Source of the DNA: Lichtheimia corymbifera B2541
Lineage: Eukaryota > Mucoromycota > Mucoromycetes > Mucorales > Lichtheimiaceae
Length of the DNA: 43,263 nt
Reading direction: 5' to 3'
Assembly: GCA_000697475.1 (NCBI GenBank)
Contig: JNEU01000959.1
Location: 1 to 43,263, forward strand
Below, piece by piece: positions 31,549 through 42,757 of this stretch. The position numbers were made by a program, and so were the translations under genes. Within the stretch, counting starts at the first letter, position 1; every line of letters starts with the position of its first letter. The notes beneath the pieces are model-generated. The model had not been told where the DNA came from, made no database searches, and saw nothing but the letters and a program-made list of their open reading frames with translations.

Positions 31549-33001
31549 ATGTTCTTTTCCTCTGACAAAGAAAAGGGTGCTAGTAGCCCACCATCCACAA
31601 AGACCGAGGAGGTCTTTAGCGGTAATTACATATACACAATGAAGACGTCAAATGACAGCGAATAACTCATTGTTCGATTACTGTAGAACTCGATTATGAC
31701 TATGCTGCCAGCGAGAAAACTGGCATGGACACCCTCGATCGCAGCCAAGGATGCAGTGGTTTCATGGCCTATTTCAACGTTGTGTGTGTTATTGCAGGCA
31801 CTGGCACACTTGGTCTTCCATATGCTCTTGCCCAGGGTGGCTGGATTGGTATCCTTATTCTTTGTCTCGCATGGTGGATGTCAACAGTAAGTCTCAATGA
31901 TCAATCATCTTTATTCAATGCATTTCTTTTAACAATGATTCATTATTATAGTATACCGGTATCATCCTCATCAAGTGTCTATACAGCGTTAAAGGACGCG
32001 CACGCATGATGACATATAAGGACGTTGCTACAGCATCTTTCGGTTCAATCGGTGGCTGGCTCACCTTTTTCTTCAGCGCATGGATTACCCTTGGTGCTCC
32101 TGTCTTATATATGGTGCTTTCTGGTGCCAACCTTAACCAACTTTGTGAAGGCACCGTGGCTGAACTTGGTACAACACCATGGACAATTATTTCAACAGCT
32201 CTCGTGGCCATTCCATTTGTATTTGTCAAGACGATGAAAGAAGTAGCATTCATGAGTGCCTTTGGTGCATTCTCTACTGCCGTTGTCGTCATTATTGTGC
32301 TTGTTATGGCATGCATCGATGAAAAGAACATGGTCAACGTCCATCATGATAACGTCATCTGGAATCAGTTTCCTATTGCGCTGTCAACAATTTCATTCAG
32401 TTTTGGCGGCAACATTGTTTATCCTCACGTCGAAGCGTCCATGAAGAAGCCCAACCGATGGCCTTGGGTAGCAGCTGCTGGTCTTGGTACATGTGCTGCC
32501 TTGTACTTTTTGACAGCTGTTCCCGGTTATTACGTTTATGGCAGTGATGTCGAAAACCCTGTGTACAACAGCATTCCCAAAGGCGTGCCTCAAATCATTG
32601 CCATTGTTCTCATGACCATCCACGTTCTTATGGCAGTGCCTATTCTCGTGACCTCATTCTCTCTCGATGTTGAAGAAATGCTCGATATCACCGTTGAACG
32701 CCTTGGCAAGTGGCGCGAATTTTTCATCCGTGCAGCTATGCGTATTGTCATCATGTGCGTTGTTGGTGTTCTCGCATGCACGGTTCCTCACTTTGACTTG
32801 CTCATGAGCTTAATCGGATCCTTCGCCAACTGTGGTTTGATTCTCATCTTCCCTGTTCTCTTTTACTTTCGTCTCACCGGTTTCCGCAACAAGCCTATCT
32901 ATGAAATTGCATGGTGTGCACTCATTATTCTTCTTGGTATCGTTGGCTTGATTTTCGGTACCATCGATTCCATCAAGGGCTTGATCCAGGCTTACCAGTA
33001 A
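31549..33001 (+). CDS. AAAP/AVT-type amino-acid transporter, 440 aa
   Basis: Exons 31549-31621, 31687-31886 and 31952-33001 (1323 nt, 440 aa). The N-terminal 45 residues are hydrophilic and cytosolic. TM1 is the family hallmark AYFNVVCVIAGTGTLGLPYA followed by GGWIGILILCLAWWMS. A further nine or so membrane helices follow (for example GWLTFFFSAWITLGAPVLYM, FGAFSTAVVVIIVLVMACI, PWVAAAGLGTCAALYFLTAV, IIAIVLMTIHVLMAVPILV). ISFSFGGNIVYPHVEASMK is the conserved AAAP loop. Likely moves neutral amino acids across the vacuolar or plasma membrane. Substrate and direction cannot be deduced. Strong TATA and leader suggest good expression. Confidence 0.93.
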
Positions 33002-33418
33002 ATCACATCTCTCTCTCTTTCCATTCATTTACACTACTTGTACACCCTTACTTGTATATATTTTTTTGTACCATCACATACCCCCCATATCTTTCTGGCA
33101 TTCACATCCTGTAGAATATTACTATTACCACGGAAGTAAACAGATCTTTTTTTTATTATCATGTAAATCATGTTGCATGAAAAATGTTTGAGCAAAACAG
33201 TGTCATTCTTAAAGGGTACGAGCTTGTGTTCCCATCTCCACATTAATCACGATTATGTCAATGATAATGACATATGCAGCCATTTTAAGGGATCTGTGTA
33301 TGGGCACGTGTCAAATTGCCTGGGTATAATCAACTCGCATCTCACTTGCGGTCTCCCCCTCCGCATTCTTTCCTCTTTCACTTTTTCACCCTTTCTCTTG
33401 CTTGTTATTCAACCCCAA
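33002..33418. other. Intergenic between AAAP transporter and HAD phosphatase
   Basis: 417 bp carrying the transporter 3' UTR and the phosphatase promoter. A CT-rich leader (ctctttcactttttcaccctttctcttg, about 33370-33400) directly precedes the next start codon. Confidence 0.5.
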
Positions 33419-34524
33419 ATGACAGTTCAAGACCTTGCCGTGTTCGATTTCGATTGGTAAAGCACACATTCCAGCAATGGCAAGTCAACATGTTTGCTCA
33501 TGGCTCTTTATTACTTGCTACGCTATGTAGGTCGCTTATTGAAGCCGACAGTGATGCCGCCGTGTTGACTGGATTATCATCCGAGCAGTGGCAAAGGGCC
33601 AAGACCATGACCAACACCCAATGGACCGATCTCATGTAAGATGCATATACATTATGCAATACGGCTACCACAAGAGGATCTCAATGGATGGTATTCAAGG
33701 GATCAATCATTATGTGAACTACAAGACCAAGGCTATACGCTTGACAAGATTGAAAAGGTCCTACGCAATGTGCAGCTGGTATGTAATACTTTTGTTGGCA
33801 TGGAAACATGGATACCTAATACACCAATGAATAATCAGGTACCATCCGCCATGGATCTCCTCAAAGCCCTCAAGGCTAAGAATGCACGCGTGCTTGTCTT
33901 GTCTGATGCCAACACCCACTTTATCGATATCATTCTCAAGGTACATTTCATGTGCTTGTGTGTCATCATTGTACGTGTGTAAATAAAATTGACGACATGT
34001 GTTGTACAGGAACACGGCGTACGTGATCTCGTCAGTGACATCATTACCAACCCAGCATACATCGATGACCAAGGTCGCTTACGCATCAAACGACGTATAC
34101 TTGCAACTGATCCACAGCACAATTGCCCCAACCCATGTGGCGTCAATATTTGCAAAGGTACATATTCCGGCATCCAGGATGAAAAAGGAAACAGCGTTGC
34201 AGTGGCTCATCTTCATTATTAGGTCAAGAGCTTGACAACTATATTGCCACCCATGGCCCCTTTAGAAACATCATGTATGTTGGTGATGGAAAGGTATGTA
34301 AATGGACGTCTTGGATGTGAGAGGATTTGGTTTGTTTACACCGCACATGTACGTAGAATGATTATTGTCCTGCATTAAGGCTGAAGGCATCGGATCAATA
34401 CTTTGTACGCTCGGGCAAGAGACTTGCTGACATGTTGGCGACTGATGTGGATGCAGCTGCCAAGCTCCTGGTGCCCATCACTTATTGGGAGAATCATGAA
34501 ATCATTGTACAATCCCTTTTGTAA
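33419..34524 (+). CDS. PHOSPHO-type HAD phosphatase, 236 aa
   Basis: Seven exons: 33419-33456, 33531-33635, 33700-33778, 33839-33940, 34010-34157, 34223-34293, 34357-34524 (711 nt, 236 aa). HAD motif I is split by intron 1: AVFDFDW|SLIEADSD (DxD nucleophile at about residues 10-12). Motif II is RVLVLSDANTHFI, motif III lies near the basic RLRIKRRIL segment, and motif IV is IMYVGDGKNDYCPALRL. The cap region with NPCGVNICKG is typical of the PHOSPHO1/PHOSPHO2 group, which hydrolyses phosphoethanolamine/phosphocholine or pyridoxal phosphate. Length matches. The stop codon is only 15 nt from the stop of the opposing DGAT2 gene, so the transcripts' 3' ends must overlap. Confidence 0.92.
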
Positions 34525-34539
34525 TAGAAAACAAGTCTT

Positions 34540-35926
34540 TTACTCGACAAATTCTAGATCTTTTACTCTATCTTTTGCATAAACATCCTTGTATTTGTCG
34601 TACAATGCCTTGACGCTTTCCATGTACTGGTGATGTAATTCCTGCACAGCTTTATCCACATTCTCCACATCGCCCTTGGGAGGGTCAATAGGTTCACCAA
34701 CTAATAAAGTCATTGATGAGAAGCATGAATCAATACAAAAGGGACTAGGGATACTTACAGACGACATGCATTGGACGGCGATGAGGCATGAGGCCAATAT
34801 CATCTATATTGAAATTATGGTCAGCAAACATGGTTACATATATATCCTCTTCACTTACAATTAAAGATGCCACGACCATGGAAAAGGGGAACCGTGAAAC
34901 CAGCCAAGCGTTGTGTTTGTCGCTGGAATTTACGCAACCATGATCCATCGTCATTCTTGACTTGCTCGTACAGCTCGTTCTCACCAAAGTTGATGACAGG
35001 AACAAGGCTGGCACCTGTTTGAAGAGCAATCTTGCAAAAGCCGAGACGTTTCTTGAGAGTCAAATCCATAACACCTGGTCTAGCATTAAGCGATTCGGAA
35101 GCCCCGCCAATAACAATCGCAATAGATCTTCCAGGACCAGACTTCAAAACGGCCTTGCATGATTGTTTGGAAACGTCACACATACCCAAGGCAAGGATGT
35201 AGTCGCGATGCAGGGGAAGTTTAAAGTTGCCAGCCAACGTCAAAAGTGAAGGGATGATGCCAGGAAAGTGTTGAGAGAATCCATTTCCTTCGGTTGCAAA
35301 CGTGGTGATAGCGCCCACTGAGATGATGCCATGGGGATGGTAACTATCATTTTCACTTGAGCAATTCATTTCTTGACAGTAACTGATTTGATGTTTTCCC
35401 TACCCAAACTTTAAAAACAAGCGTACGTGAGAGTGAGTGAGAAAAGCATGTGACACATCATTTCCTTCTTTTTTACTTACCACATAATTCTTTTTGGGAT
35501 CCAAATCCGCTTCCTATTCACGCCTTCACTTAATCGATGTCTTGATGATGTTGTTGTTGTCAAAGTGGATGATGATACTATACCTTGACAATCGTTGCGG
35601 GGAAATACTCGGCAAACAGCTTCCATAGTTGCCAATTCCGTACCCACTCAACACGACGACCTCCTCGACATGGCGCCTTATCCATCCACATCCATATCAA
35701 ATACGGTATCAGCAACGGCCAGAACAATGGTATCGCGGCGAGGAACATGAAAAAACATAAGACAACCGATGGTTCAATACCCCAGAAGAGAACTAGAAGA
35801 ATCCAGACGTTGGTGTCAACATGAATGCTGTAGTCCACTCCAATTACCGGCCGCTGTCTGCAATCGCCGTCTCAACGGCACTTTCAAAGGTGCCATGCGC
35901 ACTGGCAATTCTGTTGAATGCTCCAT
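34540..35926 (-). CDS. DGAT2: Diacylglycerol O-acyltransferase type 2, 338 aa
   Basis: Seven minus-strand exons: 35848-35926, 35584-35792, 35481-35513, 35404-35408, 34859-35343, 34759-34803, 34540-34700 (1017 nt, 338 aa). It makes triacylglycerol from diacylglycerol and acyl-CoA at the ER and lipid droplets. The N-terminus is basic (PLRRRLQTAAV) then a hydrophobic hairpin (VVLCFFMFLAAIPLFWPLLI, PYLIWMWMDKAP), WVRNWQLWKLFAEYFP, DLDPKKNYVFG, the catalytic YHPHGIISVGA, NFKLPLHRDYILALGMC, GGASESLNARPG, LGFCKIALQTGASLVPVINF and GENELYEQV. The conserved YVFGYHPHG requires a 5-nt microexon (35404-35408) that supplies FG. The last exon holds GEPIDPP and a Lys/Asp-rich end. Confidence 0.95.
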
Positions 35927-36614
35927 TGGGGCAGCTTGTGGTGTCAGTTATATGAAATAGAACGCTTGTTTTGATTGGGCTCAAGCAAGATGATACGAAT
36001 CGAAAGTCACCGAGATTACTTTCGAGAGACACCCCCCTGAAGAGCCATCCTTCAATAATGCCGCTGCACACTCTATTACGTGAGTGATTTATACCTTCGT
36101 TTCAATAAAAAAGACGAGTTCTAAAAATCCCAATATCGTGAACGAAATCTAGGTAATTTCGGGTACCAGTTATGTTGGCTGTTGCGATGGCTGTATGCAT
36201 GGATATGTACAATCAATTCGATACGTTACCAACGTTGCGTACAATGAGCCGTTTTTGACTAGTTTACAGCAGGAATAATTGTTTGTGGTGCTTTTGTGCG
36301 TTGGTAATGCGCGTAGGTGAGTTTAATGTTCAATGACCGCCCCCGGCTTGGCTCATTATGCAGACACAATGAATCCAAACATGTTGTTGACCTGTACTTC
36401 GCCTATGTCATTGTCGTTTATGCGTACGGATGAGCACATGAGAACAAATGTGGTTGATTGTAATAAGATCATTGAACGAAAAGTTCAAGATCAAAGGAAG
36501 CTCTTTGTGGTGGATACATTTTCGAAAAAAGGGGCTAAGAAGAATTCATTGTTCTAGTTGCATGCAGATCGCTAATCCAATGAAATCATTTAGATAAAGC
36601 AGTTGACAGGGTGG
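35927..36614. promoter_or_regulatory. Divergent region DGAT2 / HMG-box gene
   Basis: About 690 bp. It contains the DGAT2 promoter and an open frame at 36333-36557 that could be an upstream exon of the HMG gene (see that entry). A possible acceptor with gctaatcc and catttag lies at 36571-36593. Confidence 0.4.
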
Positions 36615-37742
36615 ATGGCATTTTCCATTGACTCTTTCACTTCTTGGTTATTTAAGAGAATGCCACGAGCCAGCAAACGAGTTAACAGGTTTTCCCAACC
36701 TTTGCGAGCTATAAGGCCTGATCGACGATCTCCTCCGCTATCTATCCAACGTATAACAGTTACACGTATTGGAATCACCTCCGTCATTCAAATCCATCCT
36801 AGTCAAGCCTACGTCAAAGCCAAGGATATTATTGCAATGATCGAAAAGGATCAAAATCATCTTATAACAAATAGCGGCGAATGGGTTCAGTCGCGTGAAA
36901 TACTGGCAGCAACAGAAGGGTTACTCGACACGGCTACACCTCAGGGATCAACATCCACGGATACTGGATATAACTTCACCGAGACTAAAGAAAAGCGGGT
37001 GGCGAATGCTTTTATGCGATACCGCAGTGCTCATGCTAGAAAGCTTCATTCTTTATTTCCTGAGTATACGCCAGGAGACATATCCAAGTTCTTAGGTGCA
37101 GTGTGGAGAATAGTTCCCAAGGACGTGAAAGACAAGTACCAGCAACAGTGGAAGGATTCACGAGAGGAACAAGTCGAAAGGTTCCCTGATTACAACCACA
37201 ACAGCTGGAAGAAAAACAGGCAGCAGCAGCATACATCTTCAGAGGCGTCGTATCTCGATTCGGGTGCGTTTGACGTTTGGCATAACTTTGACATCGATAA
37301 CAGCCTATTCGATCCTTCTCTCGGTTCTTTGCCTAGCTACAACTCAGCTATACCTATCCAAGATCCTAACATGGATATAAATGAGTTAATCAACAGGCTT
37401 AATGCTTCCGCCCAAACCACGACAACAAACGAATTCACTGCTCCTGTTATGTCACCTCACCATCCTGCAGCTACAGCAGCAAACCCAAACTCCGATATCG
37501 AGGACTGGCAAGCACTCTGCAACTTTATAACAGGACCTTACTCTGAGATCGACACCACCAGTAGTTTTCCGTGGCCCGCTGTCGATAATGCTACCTCACT
37601 CATGACATCCTGCTCAGATAGTACCAATTCAAATCCAAATACTCTAGCATCATTCCCCGATTTTCCTGATTTTAATATTACCAATCCTCCAGATATCGAT
37701 ACCTGTAATCATAGCAACAATGTCCATTATTCACACCAATAA
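36615..37742 (+). CDS. MATA-type HMG-box transcription factor, about 375 aa
   Basis: One large exon from ATG 36615 (MAFSIDSFTSWLFKRMPRAS) to TAA. The N-terminus is very basic. The HMG box spans about residues 130-200: RVANAFMRYRSAHARKLHSL, TPGDISKFLGAVWRIVPKDV, KYQQQWKDSREEQVERFPDY; its spacing fits the MATA_HMG class used by fungal mating-type factors. The C-terminal 170 residues are Asn/Ser/Thr/Pro-rich with acidic patches, like an activation domain. An upstream exon is possible: frame 36333-36557 could splice from a GTGGAT donor near 36508 to the acceptor at 36593, keeping phase, which would add residues before IKQLTGWMAF. Neighbours are DGAT2 and KHDC4, not the tptA/rnhA pair that flanks Mucoralean sex loci. 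Confidence 0.85.
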   Translation: MAFSIDSFTSWLFKRMPRASKRVNRFSQPLRAIRPDRRSPPLSIQRITVTRIGITSVIQIHPSQAYVKAKDIIAMIEKDQNHLITNSGEWVQSREILAATEGLLDTATPQGSTSTDTGYNFTETKEKRVANAFMRYRSAHARKLHSLFPEYTPGDISKFLGAVWRIVPKDVKDKYQQQWKDSREEQVERFPDYNHNSWKKNRQQQHTSSEASYLDSGAFDVWHNFDIDNSLFDPSLGSLPSYNSAIPIQDPNMDINELINRLNASAQTTTTNEFTAPVMSPHHPAATAANPNSDIEDWQALCNFITGPYSEIDTTSSFPWPAVDNATSLMTSCSDSTNSNPNTLASFPDFPDFNITNPPDIDTCNHSNNVHYSHQ

Positions 37743-38146
37743 ATGAAATACACATTCGATAGCCTAATCATGTTCAGCACCTTTATTACAAATTCCATAT
37801 TCCACTGGTTTTCAATCAGTCTTCAAAAGCATAGAAAGAAGAGGTAGATACACTCTAAAATACAAGCCCGATTCTATATGGTTTCACATCACTCTGCCTG
37901 TCTTTTATCATATTGTGGCTTTATTGCTTCGTGTAAATTCTCTAATAACTATCAATAGGTGTGAGCTTAATCATGCAGCTAGCTCCTGGCTTGTGTATAT
38001 CAATCATTGTCGTAAGGCGCTCTACCACTGGAGATCCACTACGAAGAACATGAGCCGAGACACGTTTCGTTCGATCATAAAAGAGAAAAACCACAACAAT
38101 ACTTGATAGATGAAGCCGACAATGATCGTATAAGCTTTTTGGAGAT
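37743..38146. other. Convergent 3' UTR region
   Basis: 404 bp between the HMG-box stop and the KH-protein stop. AT-rich; no exon. Confidence 0.55.
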
Positions 38147-39879
38147 CTATTGCGATGATGGAGGAGGAGGTGGTGGCACGGCATTGTATGATTGCTGATA
38201 AGGATCATCATTGCCAGAAGGTGGTGGTGGCGGTGGTGGTGATGATTGTTGATGGTGTGGCGGTGGTGGTGGCGATGCTTGAGATGGCGACTGCTGTTGT
38301 TGATAATCTGTAGAGCCACTGCTATAGCCGTAATAATTATAGTAGTTTGGATCATATTGATACCCGTAGTACTGGTAGTATTGGCTGTAATCATAACCAG
38401 CATATGCCGTTTGTGCATTGGCTCCTGATGTTGCATTGGCCTCACCTCCTTCAGCTGGTGCTGGTGAACCTGATTGCCGTGCATCTACAGCACTGGGGGT
38501 TGCTGATCCGGATCCTGTGGATGGTGGTGGTGAGCTCTGTGGATGTTGATGGTTGTAATATCCATAATTCTAAAACAATGTTTCCACCATTAGTTGAGAA
38601 TTACCCGGCCATCCATCATGCTACTTACTTGTGAGTAATCCCTATTATAACCACCACGTCCATGATGTCCATAGTATCCTCCGTAAGGTTGTCTCTGTGC
38701 CCGATCATAATCAGCCTTCACAGTATTGATTAGATCTCTCGTAAGCTCAACGGCCTTTTCCAGACCTTCTTCTCGTGTGCATCTACGATAGCAAAATGTG
38801 TGAATAAATCAAGAGATCAACATAATGTATAAAAAAGTACTTACGTAATGTGAACATGTAAAGGTTCCTCAGCCTCCAAACCAGTGCTTGTTTCATAGAA
38901 GCCTGATCCTTTGCCTTTCAATTGCACCCGTGTACCCGTTTCACTTTGAATGTGCTTGACGAAGGAGCCCTGTGGACCGACAATCTTTGCCCTTAGGTTG
39001 AAATGAGGCGTACTTTCCAATCCCACATAAATCTTCTCTTCGAAAAATCGGCGCTCTCGCTAATATAATGTTAGGTATAAGACGCATCTCACATTGTCAT
39101 ATTTGATCAGATCTCCAATACCATCATCGTCATCATGGCATGAGCTCCATAAAAAAATTGTATTTACCTCACGTCGTTCAGCAGGATGCGGTGTAGGTGC
39201 TGGAAGAGTGGCGTTTTGAATCATATCTTCGATCATGACAACTGCCTTCTCCAATGATTCCTTGGTGGTAGCTGAAATATGCAAATACAATGGTGGTTCT
39301 GTATCGGTTGCCAACGCCTTATCGGGATAATATTTGCCTCGTGTGGTCACATCTATTCCATATGGATAAGTGTATTGAATCCTTCACTCACAAAAAAAAG
39401 GTCGTAAACATACCAGCATTGGTTTCACGTTGGATTTGTGCTTGAGTAGCTCCTCGTGTCAACATGTAACGGTTCTTGAGGTCGTTGATAGGGATATTCT
39501 TGACAAACTCGCCATCGCCCTTTTCTCGTTGCTCGTTGACCGTTTCCTTGATACCTTTCTGGGCAAGAATGGCGTTGATCTTGGCAGCAGCTGCATCTAT
39601 ATTCCAGTATTAAAAAGGTTGCCCTTGTCATTGTACGATTCAAGCTTACCAAGAGCAGCCTTTCCAGGATCACCACCACTTTTGTCGGATGAGCTATCGT
39701 TTGCTGCTGACGACTTGCTGGAAAACTCATCGGTTGTCTTTGTGATTTTGTTGGCTGTCTCTGTATGGCTCTGCCCCTGATCGTCAAGATCCCATTTGCG
39801 TTTCCTATGATACGGTTTAGCAACATATCCAATAAACAAGGCATACTGCATACTTTTGAGCTGTTGTGTCGGCGGCCAT
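38147..39879 (-). CDS. KHDC4: KHDC4/BLOM7-like KH-domain RNA-binding protein, 446 aa
   Basis: Seven minus-strand exons: 39854-39879, 39650-39804, 39414-39596, 39168-39352, 38845-39059, 38629-38782, 38147-38569 (1341 nt, 446 aa). Start MAADTTAQKKRKWDLDD. Core signatures of the family are INDLKNRYMLTRGATQAQIQ, DVTTRGKYYPD, PLYLHISATTKESLEKAV, IYVGLESTPHFNLRAKIVGP, FVKHIQSETGTRVQLKGKGS and EEPLHVHIT, followed by GLEKAVELTRDLINTV. The tail is Gly/Tyr- then Pro/Ser/Gln-rich (YYQYYGYQYDPNYYNYYGY, repeated PPPPPP). Human KHDC4 associates with the spliceosome and SNU13 and affects splice-site choice, so nuclear RNA processing is expected. Confidence 0.92.
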
Positions 39880-40369
39880 ATTGGTGAAGGGTGTTGTGTG
39901 TAATAAGAAGTGGGAAAACCGTTGCCTACAACATGTTCCGACAAGGCCCTATCTCATACAACGAATTGGATTGGATACTTGATGCACCTTCTATTGCCTT
40001 CTTTCTCACACAGGCACATCCTCATTCAGGCACCACTACCATCACCACCATCTCATCATATATCATCTTTTCAACACCAAATTAGAGATTTAAAATAGCT
40101 GATAAATGATAGTCAATAAACCCTGCATCCATCTCAAAAGAAAACGACCGTAATAATATCGGCCTTGCTCGTCGACTTTTGATTTCTCGTTGAAGGGCTC
40201 AACATTACCAATGATGAAGTAATGGTCTTACAATAAGCTTACACTTACACAACTATATCACAATTTCATAGTATTCATATTTGAGGTAACCTGCAATCCT
40301 TTGCCGTCCATCTGTACTAAGCTCTCCTGGAACAATGCTCAGGGCAGCTAACATTTCAGTTCATAAACT
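39880..40369. promoter_or_regulatory. Upstream region of KHDC4-like gene
   Basis: About 490 bp with the promoter of the minus-strand KH gene. No TATA box or exon I can support. Confidence 0.35.
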
Positions 40370-41200
40370 GCGATCAAACAGCCCCTTCCTCCCATTCACC
40401 ATTTTTACCCAAACCAATGCATGTAAAGGATTCTTCTGCTCTAGATCAACATTCAATCATTGAACTTTCTTGATCCGAGAGGATTTGGCTGAGCCATGAT
40501 GGAACAGCGAACATCTTAGGTTCACGTCTCTCCTACATTTACACCCTCCCATTCAAAACTTTCATCATAAATTGTGGTTCTTTATTAATAAAAAGTTGAT
40601 CAGCATGTCCAAGAACATCTTGTGTGAAAATTTGAGCTTCGAAATGGGCAATCTCGAGGTTATAGGCCGTCCACCCCACATATACACCCATTCTTTCATC
40701 GTCGGACGCCCCCATTTTATTTCTCACAATGAAGCCTGCGACTTTTATTTGAATGGAGTTGATCAGCATGTCGAAGCCCACGGCCTAACCAATTTTCACA
40801 ATGGAGGTGGACAACGGCGGGGGGGTGCGCTATGCACCCTACTTGCGTTCCGTCCGTCCATCATTGTCTCCCCTATATTTGGACCACCGGATCCGTAAAA
40901 CATCATAATGAAGCATGCAGTTTTTAAATGAATGGAGTTGATCAGCATGACTCAGAGAACCTTCATACCAAGTTTCAAGTTCGAGGTGGGCAATCCCAAG
41001 ATTCTTCATACTAAATGACATTTCCGTGAATCCGGCCGGTTCCGGAGTTTCCGCCCATCATAGTAAACCCCACATTATACCCTCCCATTCGAAATCTTTG
41101 AATGAAGTGTGGGTTCTTTATTAAGACAAAGTTGTTCAGCATGACGAAGAGCATATTGCGTGCAAGTTTGAGGTTCGAGAGAGGCAATCTCAATATATGG
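40370..41200. repeat. Cluster of degenerate foldback arms
   Basis: At least four diverged arm segments. One at about 40550-40670 has gtggttctttattaataaaaagttgatcag and gaaatgggcaatctc. One at about 40730-40800 has ttgatcagcatgtcgaagcc. One at about 40905-41015 has ttgatcagcatgactcagag and gaggtgggcaatcccaagat. One at about 41090-41200 has gtgggttctttattaagaca, agttgttcagcatgacgaag and gaggcaatctcaa. They match the inner arm of FB1/FB3 (gggctctttcatagaacaaa, agttgctcgtcgtg, gaggtgggcgatcccagat), all in the same orientation. This looks like tandem or nested remnants rather than one hairpin. Confidence 0.6.
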
Positions 41201-42757
41201 ATTAATTTACAGTGTGCATGGATTTGTAGTGCAGTGCCTGATCTATTTAATTTCCACCTCTTCCACTCCCCAGTTTCTTGCCTCTTCTCCCATTCTCAAC
41301 CATTGGCCCATTCAAGTACAACTACTGCTCGCGAACGATTGTCCTGCTTCAACCCATCATGTCAATCCTACAACTGTCTTGATCCGATTGTCTTTGACTG
41401 AATGGCAACTGCATGGCGTGTACACCCCACTACAACAACACCTTCATATTACATACATCCTACACGCTTTTCTGCCACAATCAAATGTAACTGGCAGTTG
41501 CCATTAGCAAGGTCTTCACTCCATTGTATCAAACAGCATTCACAGCTTTGTCACTCTACTACAACACACGCTCTTGCACACTTCTCCACCGCGACGAAAC
41601 GTACCTGCAGCTGCTATTAGCGAGTCCTATCCTCCTTTGTCTCAAGTTCTGCAGCAACTTGCTTTATACATGTATGGATTCCAATTCATGTTGCCGTACC
41701 AACTATCAAAGTATACCGCAATACAACAACCTTCACTGCATGAGCCGTGTTGGAAAATGACCAGAAAAAGGATAGAAGGACAGCCGGATGAAGAACGAAG
41801 TGGTCACACGATTCTTTCAGCCAACACTCTGGGATGGATGGCTGCAATTAAGCGCAGTGATGAGAAATGATTCCTGGAATGTTGCTTTGGTTGCTTGTCA
41901 CGTTGCCAGCAAGGACGATGGATCACATCCCATGGATACGGCTGAGGAGGAGGATGGATCGGATGGAATTGACGAAGGGTGTTCTACAGCCATGGATGAT
42001 ATTGGAATACTCGACTACATGCATGCAGCAACTATTTTCAAACATGGATGAAGGATGTGATGACAGCAGACAACCAAGAATACAACGGCATGATTATCCC
42101 TGTTGCCTCTATGTGATCCACCCCCGGTACTTTGTTCAATTTGCAATGCTGTTCCTTTATTTACCCGATAAACATCCACGCTACCATGTACTATTCCTCG
42201 ACTTTTACATTGAATGAAAATTGGGTTGAATCTGATATTTAGGAGGGTGCTGTGCTGTCAGCTTATATGTGTGAGGCGTGGATCATTTGGATTAAAAGGG
42301 GGGAATAGCTGTGTGAAAGTCGGAAAGCGAGCTTGAGTCATTTACATCATCGTATGGATCAAAATGTTTTTGTTCTTTTGTTACATTATACATTCATTTA
42401 AGCTTCGTACTTCACATGCTGATAGACGAACGGTAGTGGCATTTCTCAAACGCTTGTACTTCAAAGACAAAATTCAGAGCGAGTGTTGTCAACGAAGAGC
42501 TTATCATATGTGCTTGCTTCATTCTAAATAAGCGCACTTCATTTTGTAGCTCAAGAAACAGCAATGTGGCACGAGATCATGAACATACCATGCTTTCCTA
42601 TGACAAGCTCAGCTAGCGCTATCTTATACAACCTTGAATAAGAACGAACCATTTCATACGGGCTGTCATAGGCGGATATTACTATAGGCACACAGGGGGG
42701 AATACACATCATGCACTTCCCACCAATAGGATTGCCCTTCAACTCCTGCCCCTCGAC
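41201..42757. other. Gene-poor region, no supported gene
   Basis: Several open frames of 60-100 codons occur, including one at about 41788-42051 ending in an acidic stretch. None has paired splice sites, a recognisable domain or a good start context. A weak internal similarity exists between about 41470-41540 (ctggcagttgccattagcaag) and 41590-41640 (cctgcagctgctattagcgag). Confidence 0.4.

Noticed and set aside
36333..38146. Mating-type (sex) locus
   Set aside because: Only an HMG-box gene is present. The triose-phosphate transporter and RNA helicase genes that flank Mucoralean sex loci are absent from the window.
41214..42217. Several 60-116 codon plus-strand ORFs
   Set aside because: No splice-site pairing, start context or recognisable domain; composition similar to surrounding repeat debris.
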